The notes under the pieces: model-generated | Database searches by the model: none | Told to the model about the DNA's origin: nothing | Seen by the model: only the letters and a program-made list of their open reading frames with translations | Program-made: the position numbers and the translations under genes | DNA from: Ferruginibacter sp. | GTDB lineage: Bacteria > Bacteroidota > Bacteroidia > Chitinophagales > Chitinophagaceae | Length of the DNA stretch: 64,000 nt | Assembly (NCBI GenBank): GCA_016786725.1 | Contig: JAEUVU010000001.1 | Span: forward strand, 108,760-172,759 | Direction of reading: 5' to 3' | Part shown: in pieces, positions 14,966 to 22,597 of the stretch | Position numbering within the stretch: position 1 is the stretch's first letter | Layout of the letters: every line of letters starts with the position of its first letter

Positions 14966-17785
14966 ATGAAAAAAGTCGCCATACTGGCAACATGTATCAT
15001 GTTGTTTTCAGTAAATCTGTTTGCACAGTTCTCTACGGACTGGATAAGACCTGCAGAAGCCTACCAGAAAAACGGCGTAATGCTTGCACGGGATAACCAG
15101 GATAATGTTATCACTACCGGTTACTGGACCAGCAATAATATCTACACCCGCAAGTATAACAAATTTGGTGTTTTGCAGTGGGAAACCACTTCGGCATCGG
15201 GAATAGCCAGCAATTACGAACGTCCGGTATGGATAACTACAGATAATAACCGAAATGTTTTTGTGGCGGGTTACCGTTATGCAGGTGCCTCTACCGCCAA
15301 TGCGATGGTGGTTTTAAAATACAGTGCCGACGGTTTGCTGCTATGGAAAAAAATAGTTGAGCCGGTTAACTACCTGGTGGGCATGAATCTGCGATGTGAA
15401 GTAGATAATAACGGGAACCTGTATGTTGGTGCAACCGGTGTTGGTGTGCTTCCCGGATTTGCTTTGATCAAATTTGATCCCAACGGTACTATACTTTTCA
15501 CACAGCACAGTGCTGCAAATACTCCTGGTTTTTTTAACTCCATGCGTGTAAAAGATAATAAGGTTGCCCTGAGTGCATCAGGTGGCCCTCCGGCCGGCGG
15601 AGACCCTAATATTGCTACAGTTGCAGTATGGGACACTTCAGGTGCGTTTATGTGGGGAGCAGGTGTGCAGGGCCGTGGTGGCAAAGATGTGGAGATTGAT
15701 GATGCAGGCAATGTGTATCTGCTTACCTGTTTTTTTAACCAGGTAACAGCTGCCAGCGAGATGGACATTGAGCTGTTTAAATTTGATGCATCGGGTACAC
15801 AGTTATGGAAAAGAGATTTTGATTTTGGAGGTACAGAAATACCCTCAAGATTTACATTGGTTGCCGGCAAGTTAAGCCTGATAGCGCAGGGTAACATAGC
15901 AGCATCTTATTTTGACTGGGTTACCATGCAAACAGATACAGATGGTAATATGCTGTGGAATACAAGATATAATGCCTCGTCTGGCAATGATGAAATTCCG
16001 TATTTTATTGCAGCCAAAACCAACGGAGAAGTGTTTGTAACGGGAAAGGGTGGCCCAAGTCCCGATCCTAATAATACTTCTTATTTACGTATGCTTACTT
16101 TAAAGTACAGCAATGCAGGCTCGCAAACCTGGATAGACTCAACCAATATTTACAGCGGATGGGGATATGGTTGTACGCTTGCAAGTGACAACAGTTTGTA
16201 TGCGATAAGCAGCACAGCCATGTCGGCTTTCCATTTTCTTGACCATACAGGTGCCGGGCCGTGCAATGTGCCCACAGGGCTTGCAGTAGCCAATATTACT
16301 AACAGTTTTGCTACTTTTTCGTGGACGGCAGTGCCTAATGCAACCTTATATCACCTGCGGTACAAGCCGGTTTCTTCCACCACCTGGAACGTGGTTTCGT
16401 ACAATCTTACCAGTATTAATGTGTTTGGCCTGTATGCAGGAACTACCTATGAGTATGCCGTAGAAGCAGTTTGCGATAATGGCCCCACAGGCTATGGCCC
16501 CACACAAATATTTACCACAACGGGTACAGCTATTTGCACTTCCGTTGGGCAAAACCAGACACAGGAATATTTAAGCCAGGTTTGGCTGATGAGTGGTTTC
16601 AATAATGTGTCGGGCAATAATAATGGTTATGCTGACTTTACAAATATTTCGGCCCCTATTACCAGGAACCAGCTTGTACAAGGTTACCTGTCTGCACTGG
16701 TGCCATTTCCGGAGTACGAGTATTACAGTATATGGATAGATTATAACCATGATAATGACTTTGATGATGCAGGAGAAGAAGCAGTAACATTGTACACCGA
16801 TTTTACCGGTCTTATTGGATTTAATTTTACAGTGCCGGCAACAGCCGCTTTGGGCGCCACCCGTATGAGGGTAGTTATGAGCCATGATAGCCCTGCAACA
16901 CCTTGCGGTACTTATGCCAGGGGCGAAACCGAAGATTATACAGTAGTGGTAAACGATGGCAGCATTAACCCGCCGGCCGTGCCTTTGGGGCTTACTGTTT
17001 TTAATATCACCAATTCAAGCGCCGTATTTGCATGGACACCTGATAATACTGCAGCCTCGTACAACCTGCGGTATAAAAGGTTTACCGAAAATACCTGGAC
17101 CATTGCACCCTCAACCATTCCTTCAATAGCAATACCTGGTCTTGCTGCCAGTACCGATTACGATTATGCGGTGGAAGCAGTAGGCAGCGCAGGCCGTTCG
17201 GGCTACAGTTCTACACAGGCTTTTACCACACTGGGTCCTATACTGCCAATAAACGGATTAAACTTGTGGGCTGTGCGCCAGGGAACAAATGTGTTGATAA
17301 CATGGAACACATCTTCAGAACAAAACAGTGCAAGGTTTGAAATTGAAAAAAGTGTTGATGGAATTAACTTCATAAGTATAGGCCAGGTGCAGGCAGCAGG
17401 GTATAGCACAAATCTGCGTAGTTATCGTTTTATTGATATGAATGCAGGAAATACATTACTGTTTTACCGCTTAAAAATTATTGATGCCGGGGGAAGCCAT
17501 AAGCTTAGCGATATAAGGGCTGTTTTAAAAACTGCCGCTGCTCAGGATTTGCTATTATATCCAAACCCTGCCGTTTCGGATGTAAATATTGCTTTAAGCA
17601 AAGCTGCGGCAGAAGATATGAATTTACAAGTTGTAAATCAAATGGGGCAGGTTGTTGTAAACAACCGCATCAATAAAGGAGTACAACTGTATAACCTAAC
17701 TGTAAGTAATCTTGCAAAAGGAATGTATGTTGTTAAATTAACCGGCAAAGAAACAGTGCTTGTGAGAAAACTATTTGTAAAGTAA
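14966..17785 (+). CDS. T9SS-exported surface protein with FnIII and GEVED domains
   Basis: 939 residues. Signal peptide M-K-K-V-A-I-L-A-T-C-I-M-L-F-S-V-N-L-F-A-Q. Residues ~25-430 are SBBP-like propeller repeats (D-N-Q-D-N-V-I-T-T-G-Y, D-N-N-R-N-V-F-V-A-G-Y, D-N-N-G-N-L-Y-V-G-A). A first fibronectin type III module follows (P-T-G-L-A-V-A-N-I-T-N-S), then a GEVED domain (W-I-D-Y-N-H-D-N-D-F-D-D-A-G-E-E, G-E-T-E-D-Y-T-V-V-V), a second FnIII, a linker domain and a type A T9SS sorting domain (L-L-L-Y-P-N-P-A-V-S-D-V, G-M-Y-V-V-K-L, V-R-K-L-F-V-K). This is classic architecture of a gliding/adhesion-type or hydrolase-associated surface protein; the ligand is unknown. Confidence 0.9.
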   Translation: MKKVAILATCIMLFSVNLFAQFSTDWIRPAEAYQKNGVMLARDNQDNVITTGYWTSNNIYTRKYNKFGVLQWETTSASGIASNYERPVWITTDNNRNVFVAGYRYAGASTANAMVVLKYSADGLLLWKKIVEPVNYLVGMNLRCEVDNNGNLYVGATGVGVLPGFALIKFDPNGTILFTQHSAANTPGFFNSMRVKDNKVALSASGGPPAGGDPNIATVAVWDTSGAFMWGAGVQGRGGKDVEIDDAGNVYLLTCFFNQVTAASEMDIELFKFDASGTQLWKRDFDFGGTEIPSRFTLVAGKLSLIAQGNIAASYFDWVTMQTDTDGNMLWNTRYNASSGNDEIPYFIAAKTNGEVFVTGKGGPSPDPNNTSYLRMLTLKYSNAGSQTWIDSTNIYSGWGYGCTLASDNSLYAISSTAMSAFHFLDHTGAGPCNVPTGLAVANITNSFATFSWTAVPNATLYHLRYKPVSSTTWNVVSYNLTSINVFGLYAGTTYEYAVEAVCDNGPTGYGPTQIFTTTGTAICTSVGQNQTQEYLSQVWLMSGFNNVSGNNNGYADFTNISAPITRNQLVQGYLSALVPFPEYEYYSIWIDYNHDNDFDDAGEEAVTLYTDFTGLIGFNFTVPATAALGATRMRVVMSHDSPATPCGTYARGETEDYTVVVNDGSINPPAVPLGLTVFNITNSSAVFAWTPDNTAASYNLRYKRFTENTWTIAPSTIPSIAIPGLAASTDYDYAVEAVGSAGRSGYSSTQAFTTLGPILPINGLNLWAVRQGTNVLITWNTSSEQNSARFEIEKSVDGINFISIGQVQAAGYSTNLRSYRFIDMNAGNTLLFYRLKIIDAGGSHKLSDIRAVLKTAAAQDLLLYPNPAVSDVNIALSKAAAEDMNLQVVNQMGQVVVNNRINKGVQLYNLTVSNLAKGMYVVKLTGKETVLVRKLFVK

Positions 17786-17809
17786 CAATAAGCAGTATTA
17801 ATTTTTATT

Positions 17810-17842
17810 AACCGGCTGGTATAAGTACCAGCCGGTTTTTTT
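17810..17842 (+). terminator. Intrinsic terminator after the T9SS gene
   Basis: AACCGGCTGGTA (17810-17821) and TACCAGCCGGTT (17826-17837) form a perfect 12-base stem around the loop TAAG. A T-run follows directly (17836-17842). It is 25 bases after the stop codon at 17785 on the same strand. Confidence 0.85.
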
Positions 17843-18004
17843 ATTACATAAGCTTAGCCTTTCAAATAAACTTCTTTTAATGTGTGGTACAAAAAAAATA
17901 CATCGTTTTTAACGGTTTAGTTTTTATTTTTGCGTTGGCTGTTACCGTTATCCTTTGTTTTATCCCCCTTTACCCCAAAACCAGCATTCGAAAAAAAAAT
18001 CGTT

Positions 18005-19141
18005 ATGATATTTATATTATTTACCCTTGTAATGATTGGCATGGCCGTAGCCATGTATTTTATTATTACCCAAAGGCTAACAAAAAAAATAGAGGAAGAA
18101 AAAATAAAAACGCAGGAAATTATTGAACGTTATGATACTCTCAATAAAGCTACCAAAGAAGGTATCTGGGATCATGACCTGCTTACCAGCGAAACCTTTT
18201 ATAACGACCGCCTGCTGATGATATTGGGCTACTCAAAAGAAGACCTGAAAGACAACCATAGCTGGTGGAGTGATAATATACACCCCGACGACTGGAATAG
18301 GGTAAAGCTAAAAATAGATGAGAAACTTGGTAACTCAGATTATGTATGGCAGGATGAATACAGGTTCAGGTGCAAGGATGGAAGCTACAAGATTGTGAAC
18401 GACAGGAGCTATATTATACGCAACACCCAGGGCAAACCCATCAGGCTGATAGGCGCTATGAACGATATTACCGATGAAAGACAACAACAGGAAGCTGTTG
18501 TGGCAAAAAAACTGGAGCATAAAAATGAACTGGGCAAAGCCATTATACAGGCACAGGAAGAAGAAAAGAAGCTTATAAGAACAGAACTGCATGAAGATAT
18601 TAACCAGGTACTGGCTTCCATTAAACTATGCTTTCATGATATTTACAACGGCGGCAAGGAAGATGAAATGGCAAAGGAAGGTATTGCACAACTGAATGAC
18701 GTGATCTTTAAAATAAGGCAGTTGTCAAACAGGCTTTCTCCATCCGGGCTTGAGTATTTCGGAATCATTGCTTCCATAAAAGACATGATTTCGATGAAAG
18801 AAAATCTTTATCCCGTTACAATTAATTTTACACACCATTCATTCAGCGAAGACAGGGTTGATAAGGAACTGGGCATTTTTATTTACCGTGTAATGGCAGA
18901 TATTATCAACAATATGTTCTTTACCAAAAATGGAAAACCAACAACAATAGCAATCAGCATCAAAAACAGCGATGGAAAATTAGAGATATTAATTAAAGAC
19001 AACTGCCCGGTAAAAGATACACACACCCTCATACTTCAGCGCCACATAGCCGGTATAAAAAATATGCTTGAAATGTATAATGGCGAAATTAAAGTAACTG
19101 CTGATAACGATAAAAATATAGTTACAAGTATCTCCTTTTAA
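18005..19141 (+). CDS. PAS-domain histidine kinase with a degraded ATPase domain
   Basis: 378 residues from the ATG at 18005, which opens on a membrane segment (M-I-F-I-L-F-T-L-V-M-I-G-M-A-V-A-M-Y-F-I). An in-frame ATG at 17930 would add 25 residues. A PAS fold spans about residues 45-155 (Y-E-R-F-R-like core E-Y-R-F-R-C-K-D-G-S, then N-D-I-T-D-E-R). The dimerisation/phospho-acceptor segment is L-I-R-T-E-L-H-E-D-I-N-Q with His 196, as in HisKA_3 kinases. The ATPase region is unusual: I-I-N-N-M-F-F-T-K-N lacks the usual N-x-x-K-H-A, and D-N-C-P-V-K-D replaces D-x-G-x-G. It may be a phosphatase-only or inactive partner. No regulator gene is adjacent. Confidence 0.75.
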   Translation: MIFILFTLVMIGMAVAMYFIITQRLTKKIEEEKIKTQEIIERYDTLNKATKEGIWDHDLLTSETFYNDRLLMILGYSKEDLKDNHSWWSDNIHPDDWNRVKLKIDEKLGNSDYVWQDEYRFRCKDGSYKIVNDRSYIIRNTQGKPIRLIGAMNDITDERQQQEAVVAKKLEHKNELGKAIIQAQEEEKKLIRTELHEDINQVLASIKLCFHDIYNGGKEDEMAKEGIAQLNDVIFKIRQLSNRLSPSGLEYFGIIASIKDMISMKENLYPVTINFTHHSFSEDRVDKELGIFIYRVMADIINNMFFTKNGKPTTIAISIKNSDGKLEILIKDNCPVKDTHTLILQRHIAGIKNMLEMYNGEIKVTADNDKNIVTSISF

Positions 19142-19248
19142 ACATCAGGGTAATGGATGAAAAAATGATGTAAAAAGCAACCTTTTTTGCAAAACAGAAT
19201 ATTATATTTATTCAGTTAAAACGATTGTAATTAATTATCTTATTTGCC

Positions 19249-19581
19249 ATGGAAGAAGTTTTGCAGGTTGATGAAAGTATTTGTCAGCAGTTGCTTTCAT
19301 CGGGCCTTAATACAGAAGGCATACAGGCTTCTCTCAAAGAAAAAGGGATATCGGATGATGACCTGGTAGCAGCTTATATGGATACCATAAAAAAAATGCG
19401 TTATTCAAAAAGGCGAAACATGGGTTTTACTTTTATGGCAGCGGGAGCATTTCTTGGCTTTCTCAGTTGTGTGCTTACCATCTCTCATGTATTGCCGCAG
19501 ATGTTTGATTTTATTTTTTACGGGCTAACTACCCTGGCCGTATGCATTGTGGTGCTGGGGCTTTATTATGTGTTTGAGTAA
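19249..19581 (+). CDS. Small membrane protein of unknown function
   Basis: 110 residues. The N-terminal half is soluble and helical (Q-L-L-S-S-G-L-N-T-E-G-I-Q-A-S-L-K-E-K-G-I-S-D-D-D-L), with an SHOCT/UBA-like rhythm. Two membrane segments follow (F-T-F-M-A-A-G-A-F-L-G-F-L-S-C-V-L-T and F-Y-G-L-T-T-L-A-V-C-I-V-V-L-G-L). It lies 107 bases after the histidine kinase on the same strand and could be co-transcribed. No family is recognised with confidence. Confidence 0.6.
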   Translation: MEEVLQVDESICQQLLSSGLNTEGIQASLKEKGISDDDLVAAYMDTIKKMRYSKRRNMGFTFMAAGAFLGFLSCVLTISHVLPQMFDFIFYGLTTLAVCIVVLGLYYVFE

Positions 19582-19830
19582 GATCTGGGCGGTGGCTCCC
19601 GTGATTGGGGAAATTAAAAAACAAAAAGCGCCGTAATTGTGTCATCTGTTGGCGCCACCTTCATCGAAAACAGCTTTGCCCGCCATTTGTTCTTAAAGAG
19701 GGCATTAAAAAACTCATTAAACTCAAAATCTATTTACAGGAAAATAGTTGATTTTACGCAGCCCCTGGTAATTGCCTTTATAATAATATGGGTTGCATTT
19801 CATGCAGGTAATGTTACAGAACTTCATCTT

Positions 19831-21678
19831 TTATTCAGTAACTTTTAATAAGGTTACTTTTCCATCCATGGTAGAAACAAGGATATTGTTTTTGTTCAGT
19901 ACCCTTACCGTATTCACCATCGAATTATCTATCTTATGTGCCCAGGCTGCTTTTTTTTGTACAGCATCAATGGCGTACACAATGCCGTTGCGTGTGCCGA
20001 AAAAGATCATACCATCTTTTTCGGTTAACATAGAGGGTGCATGTTCATATCCAAATCCTGCATGCAGTTTCCAGGCTGTTTTTTGCAATTCCCTGGAGGT
20101 AGCAAAAGCAGAAATGGTATCATTCATCGTTTTACCATAAACATATTTACCATCCTGGGCAATACCTATTGATTCCCTTACACCGGATTCTTTAGTACGC
20201 CAGAGTGCCTGGCCTGTTACGGCATCAATGGCGCTTAGATAACGATCGGGGGCTACAATGTAGATCACATCATCTTTTACTACCGGAGTACAGGCAGCAG
20301 GAGAATAATTCCTAACTGTTGATCCGTTACTCCATTTCCAGTTAAGCCTTCCGGTATGCTTATCAACAGAATATAAGTATGTGTCCCATGCACCAAAAAT
20401 TACAGCTTCTTTATTAATAACCGGTGTGCTTACAACCGGTCCGTTAAGGCCATTAAAGCTCCATATCTCTTTTCCTGTTTCCAGTTCAATGGCACGAAAG
20501 TTATGATCGCTTCCGCCGATATACACGATATTGTTTTCTATTAACGGGCAACCCAATACTGCTGCACCGGTCTTTAATTTCCAGACCAGGTTGCCTTTTT
20601 CAGTTAAACAATATATGTATCCATCAGTACTGCCAAATACAATTTTATTTTTAACCGCTGCAGGTGACGAATAAACGGCGCCACCTGTTTTATATACCCA
20701 TTTCTGCTTACCACTCTTTAAAGAGAGAGCGCTTACAGTGCCCTGCTGGTTTCCAAAAACAACAATGTCATTTATTACTGCCGGTGTAGAGATCACATTG
20801 GCATCGGAGCTAAAAATCCAATGCTCTTTTACCTGGTGATATTGGGTGTTTACACCATAATCCGGCCGGGTGAATTTTTTGCTGATATCATAATTATGTT
20901 TCTCCACCTTTACACCAGCCCAGTTTTTCATCTCCCCGCTAACAGGTTTTCTTTCAGCAAATAAAATAGAATCCACTCTTACACTCACTAAATTATATCC
21001 TCCTTCGGTTTGCCTGGCCCGCAGGTTCGATCTGCCCATAATACCGGGAATGTCTTCAAAGTTCAATATCTTATTGGCATGTCCGTGCCCGCAAAGGAAC
21101 AACAATGTATTTCTCGATTTAAACATATCCGTCACTTCATACCAGTTATCCATCTGGTTATCCATAGGGTAGTGGTTGAGAAAGATAACGGGCATATTTG
21201 AATCAGTAGTGTCCAGGATATTTTTCATCCAGTTCATGGCATCACGGGGAATATGGCCATCACTCATTCGTACATAAGGGCCGGATGAGCAACCGATAAA
21301 ACGAATGCCCTTATGGTCAAAAACAAAGCGGTCGCTGCCGAAAGTGGTAATAAAGCCCATGCCGCCGGTTTCACTCCAGCCCACATCATGGTTTCCGGGT
21401 ATGATATAATATTTCACATTTAAAGAATCAAGCAGTTTTTTTGCCCTTGGCAGTTCTTCATTGGTGCCCAATTCGGTAATATCACCGGTTATCACCACAA
21501 AATCAATATCGTGCATGTTATTGATGTCGGCCACAGTTCTGCGTAGATCTTCGTCTGCGTTGCCGTTTGGCGATCCTATGTGCGTATCGGAAAGGAATGC
21601 AAAACGAAAAGGTTTTATCTGTGCAATTGCTGCAACAGAAAAAATGATCATACAGAAAAGGAGCAGGTGTTTTTTCAT
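19831..21678 (-). CDS. Metallophosphoesterase fused to a PQQ-type beta-propeller
   Basis: 615 residues with a signal peptide (M-K-K-H-L-L-L-F-C-M-I-I-F-S-V-A-A-I-A-Q). Residues ~23-240 form a calcineurin-like phosphoesterase: F-L-S-D-T-H-I-G, V-I-T-G-D-I-T-E, I-P-G-N-H-D-V-G-W and L-C-G-H-G-H-A-N carry the metal ligands. From about residue 285 there are six or more PQQ/WD-like strands (A-V-Y-S-S-P-A-A-V-K-N-K-I-V-F-G-S, G-S-D-H-N-F-R-A-I-E-L-E-T-G-K-E-I-W-S). The catalytic domain probably faces the periplasm and the propeller may bind its substrate or a partner. Quinoprotein activity is unlikely without the alcohol-dehydrogenase active-site residues. Transcribed alone. Confidence 0.88.
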   Translation of the reverse strand: MKKHLLLFCMIIFSVAAIAQIKPFRFAFLSDTHIGSPNGNADEDLRRTVADINNMHDIDFVVITGDITELGTNEELPRAKKLLDSLNVKYYIIPGNHDVGWSETGGMGFITTFGSDRFVFDHKGIRFIGCSSGPYVRMSDGHIPRDAMNWMKNILDTTDSNMPVIFLNHYPMDNQMDNWYEVTDMFKSRNTLLFLCGHGHANKILNFEDIPGIMGRSNLRARQTEGGYNLVSVRVDSILFAERKPVSGEMKNWAGVKVEKHNYDISKKFTRPDYGVNTQYHQVKEHWIFSSDANVISTPAVINDIVVFGNQQGTVSALSLKSGKQKWVYKTGGAVYSSPAAVKNKIVFGSTDGYIYCLTEKGNLVWKLKTGAAVLGCPLIENNIVYIGGSDHNFRAIELETGKEIWSFNGLNGPVVSTPVINKEAVIFGAWDTYLYSVDKHTGRLNWKWSNGSTVRNYSPAACTPVVKDDVIYIVAPDRYLSAIDAVTGQALWRTKESGVRESIGIAQDGKYVYGKTMNDTISAFATSRELQKTAWKLHAGFGYEHAPSMLTEKDGMIFFGTRNGIVYAIDAVQKKAAWAHKIDNSMVNTVRVLNKNNILVSTMDGKVTLLKVTE

Positions 21679-21787
21679 GAAAGCAAGTTAAGCAATTAGC
21701 GCTGGTTAGCTGATGCTGTATTACCAGGAAAAATGTTGTTTTAAAAAGTTGCCTTCAAAATAATATATTTGATTATAATTTGAAAAA

Positions 21788-22585
21788 ATGAAAAAAATAT
21801 CCTTTGCCCTGGTATGTTTTTTTTCATCACAGTATGTGAATGCACAGGTAAGCGATAGCACTGTAAAGATATTGGTAAAAGATATCTGCAACTGCATAGA
21901 TACTGTTGATATAAATATGCCAGAAACAGAGTTGAAAAAGGCAATCGGTTTATGCAAGACCATATCGCTTACCAACCTGCTCAACCGGCAACTGATAACT
22001 CCTGAATTATTGACTGATGAAAAAAAATCGGCCTACCTGGAGAACAGAACCTTTAAGCAACTCGCTGAAAGCTGTGAAGCTATAAAGCGTATAGTGGCTT
22101 CATTAAACAAAGTTCCCTCTTACCGGGAAAAGAACGCAGATAATATTTTTACACCCGCCGTTTTTTTTAAAACATACGGATTAAAACCCGGAGAAGTTAA
22201 CAACCTGCTGCATGTATATAACAGTGAAAATATAGGTGAATCAAAATGCCAGCGCCTGGTTGATATACGCTGGACTTTTGAAAGCGAAGCCGATGCTTTG
22301 GAATGGCACCGCAAAAAAATAAGAGAAAATTCAGAATCAGGTAACCCTGTTAAGGAACGTATTGAAATAGAAGGAGCCGCAGCATTACAGGTATTTCGGG
22401 AGGGGAGCGGTGCAGCAAAAATGCTTAGTGATTTTGGTTTGAAACAGCGCCATCATTATTTTCTTTTTGTGTATAAAAATATAGCCTGCAAGGTATTTGT
22501 TGCTACCGATGATAAAACCGATACCAGGGAACTGGTTGTTTTTGCAGAGGCTGCTGTTAAGCAATTAAAAGCGGTAATCCCTTAA
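21788..22585 (+). CDS. Secreted protein of unknown function
   Basis: 265 residues. Signal peptide M-K-K-I-S-F-A-L-V-C-F-F-S-S-Q-Y-V-N-A-Q. The N-terminal part has a C-N-C-I-D motif and helical stretches; the C-terminal part is mixed alpha/beta (H-H-Y-F-L-F-V-Y-K-N-I-A-C-K-V-F-V-A-T-D). I do not recognise the family. A sequence TATATTTG at 21764-21771 matches the Bacteroidota -7 promoter consensus TAnnTTTG and lies 16 bases before the start, but no well-spaced -33 partner is visible. Convergent with the peptidase gene 12 bases downstream. Confidence 0.7.
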   Translation: MKKISFALVCFFSSQYVNAQVSDSTVKILVKDICNCIDTVDINMPETELKKAIGLCKTISLTNLLNRQLITPELLTDEKKSAYLENRTFKQLAESCEAIKRIVASLNKVPSYREKNADNIFTPAVFFKTYGLKPGEVNNLLHVYNSENIGESKCQRLVDIRWTFESEADALEWHRKKIRENSESGNPVKERIEIEGAAALQVFREGSGAAKMLSDFGLKQRHHYFLFVYKNIACKVFVATDDKTDTRELVVFAEAAVKQLKAVIP

Positions 22586-22597
22586 AATATGCTGAGG

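Noticed and set aside
17884..18126. A short hydrophobic frame upstream and in another frame than the PAS kinase, which could suggest a frameshifted N-terminus
   Set aside because: The kinase has its own signal-anchor from the ATG at 18005, and the overlap is better explained by chance in AT-rich sequence.
19639..19848. A 69-residue open frame on the plus strand between the small membrane protein and the phosphoesterase fusion
   Set aside because: It overlaps the end of the minus-strand phosphoesterase gene, lacks a good ribosome site and shows no recognisable motif. I treat it as non-coding.
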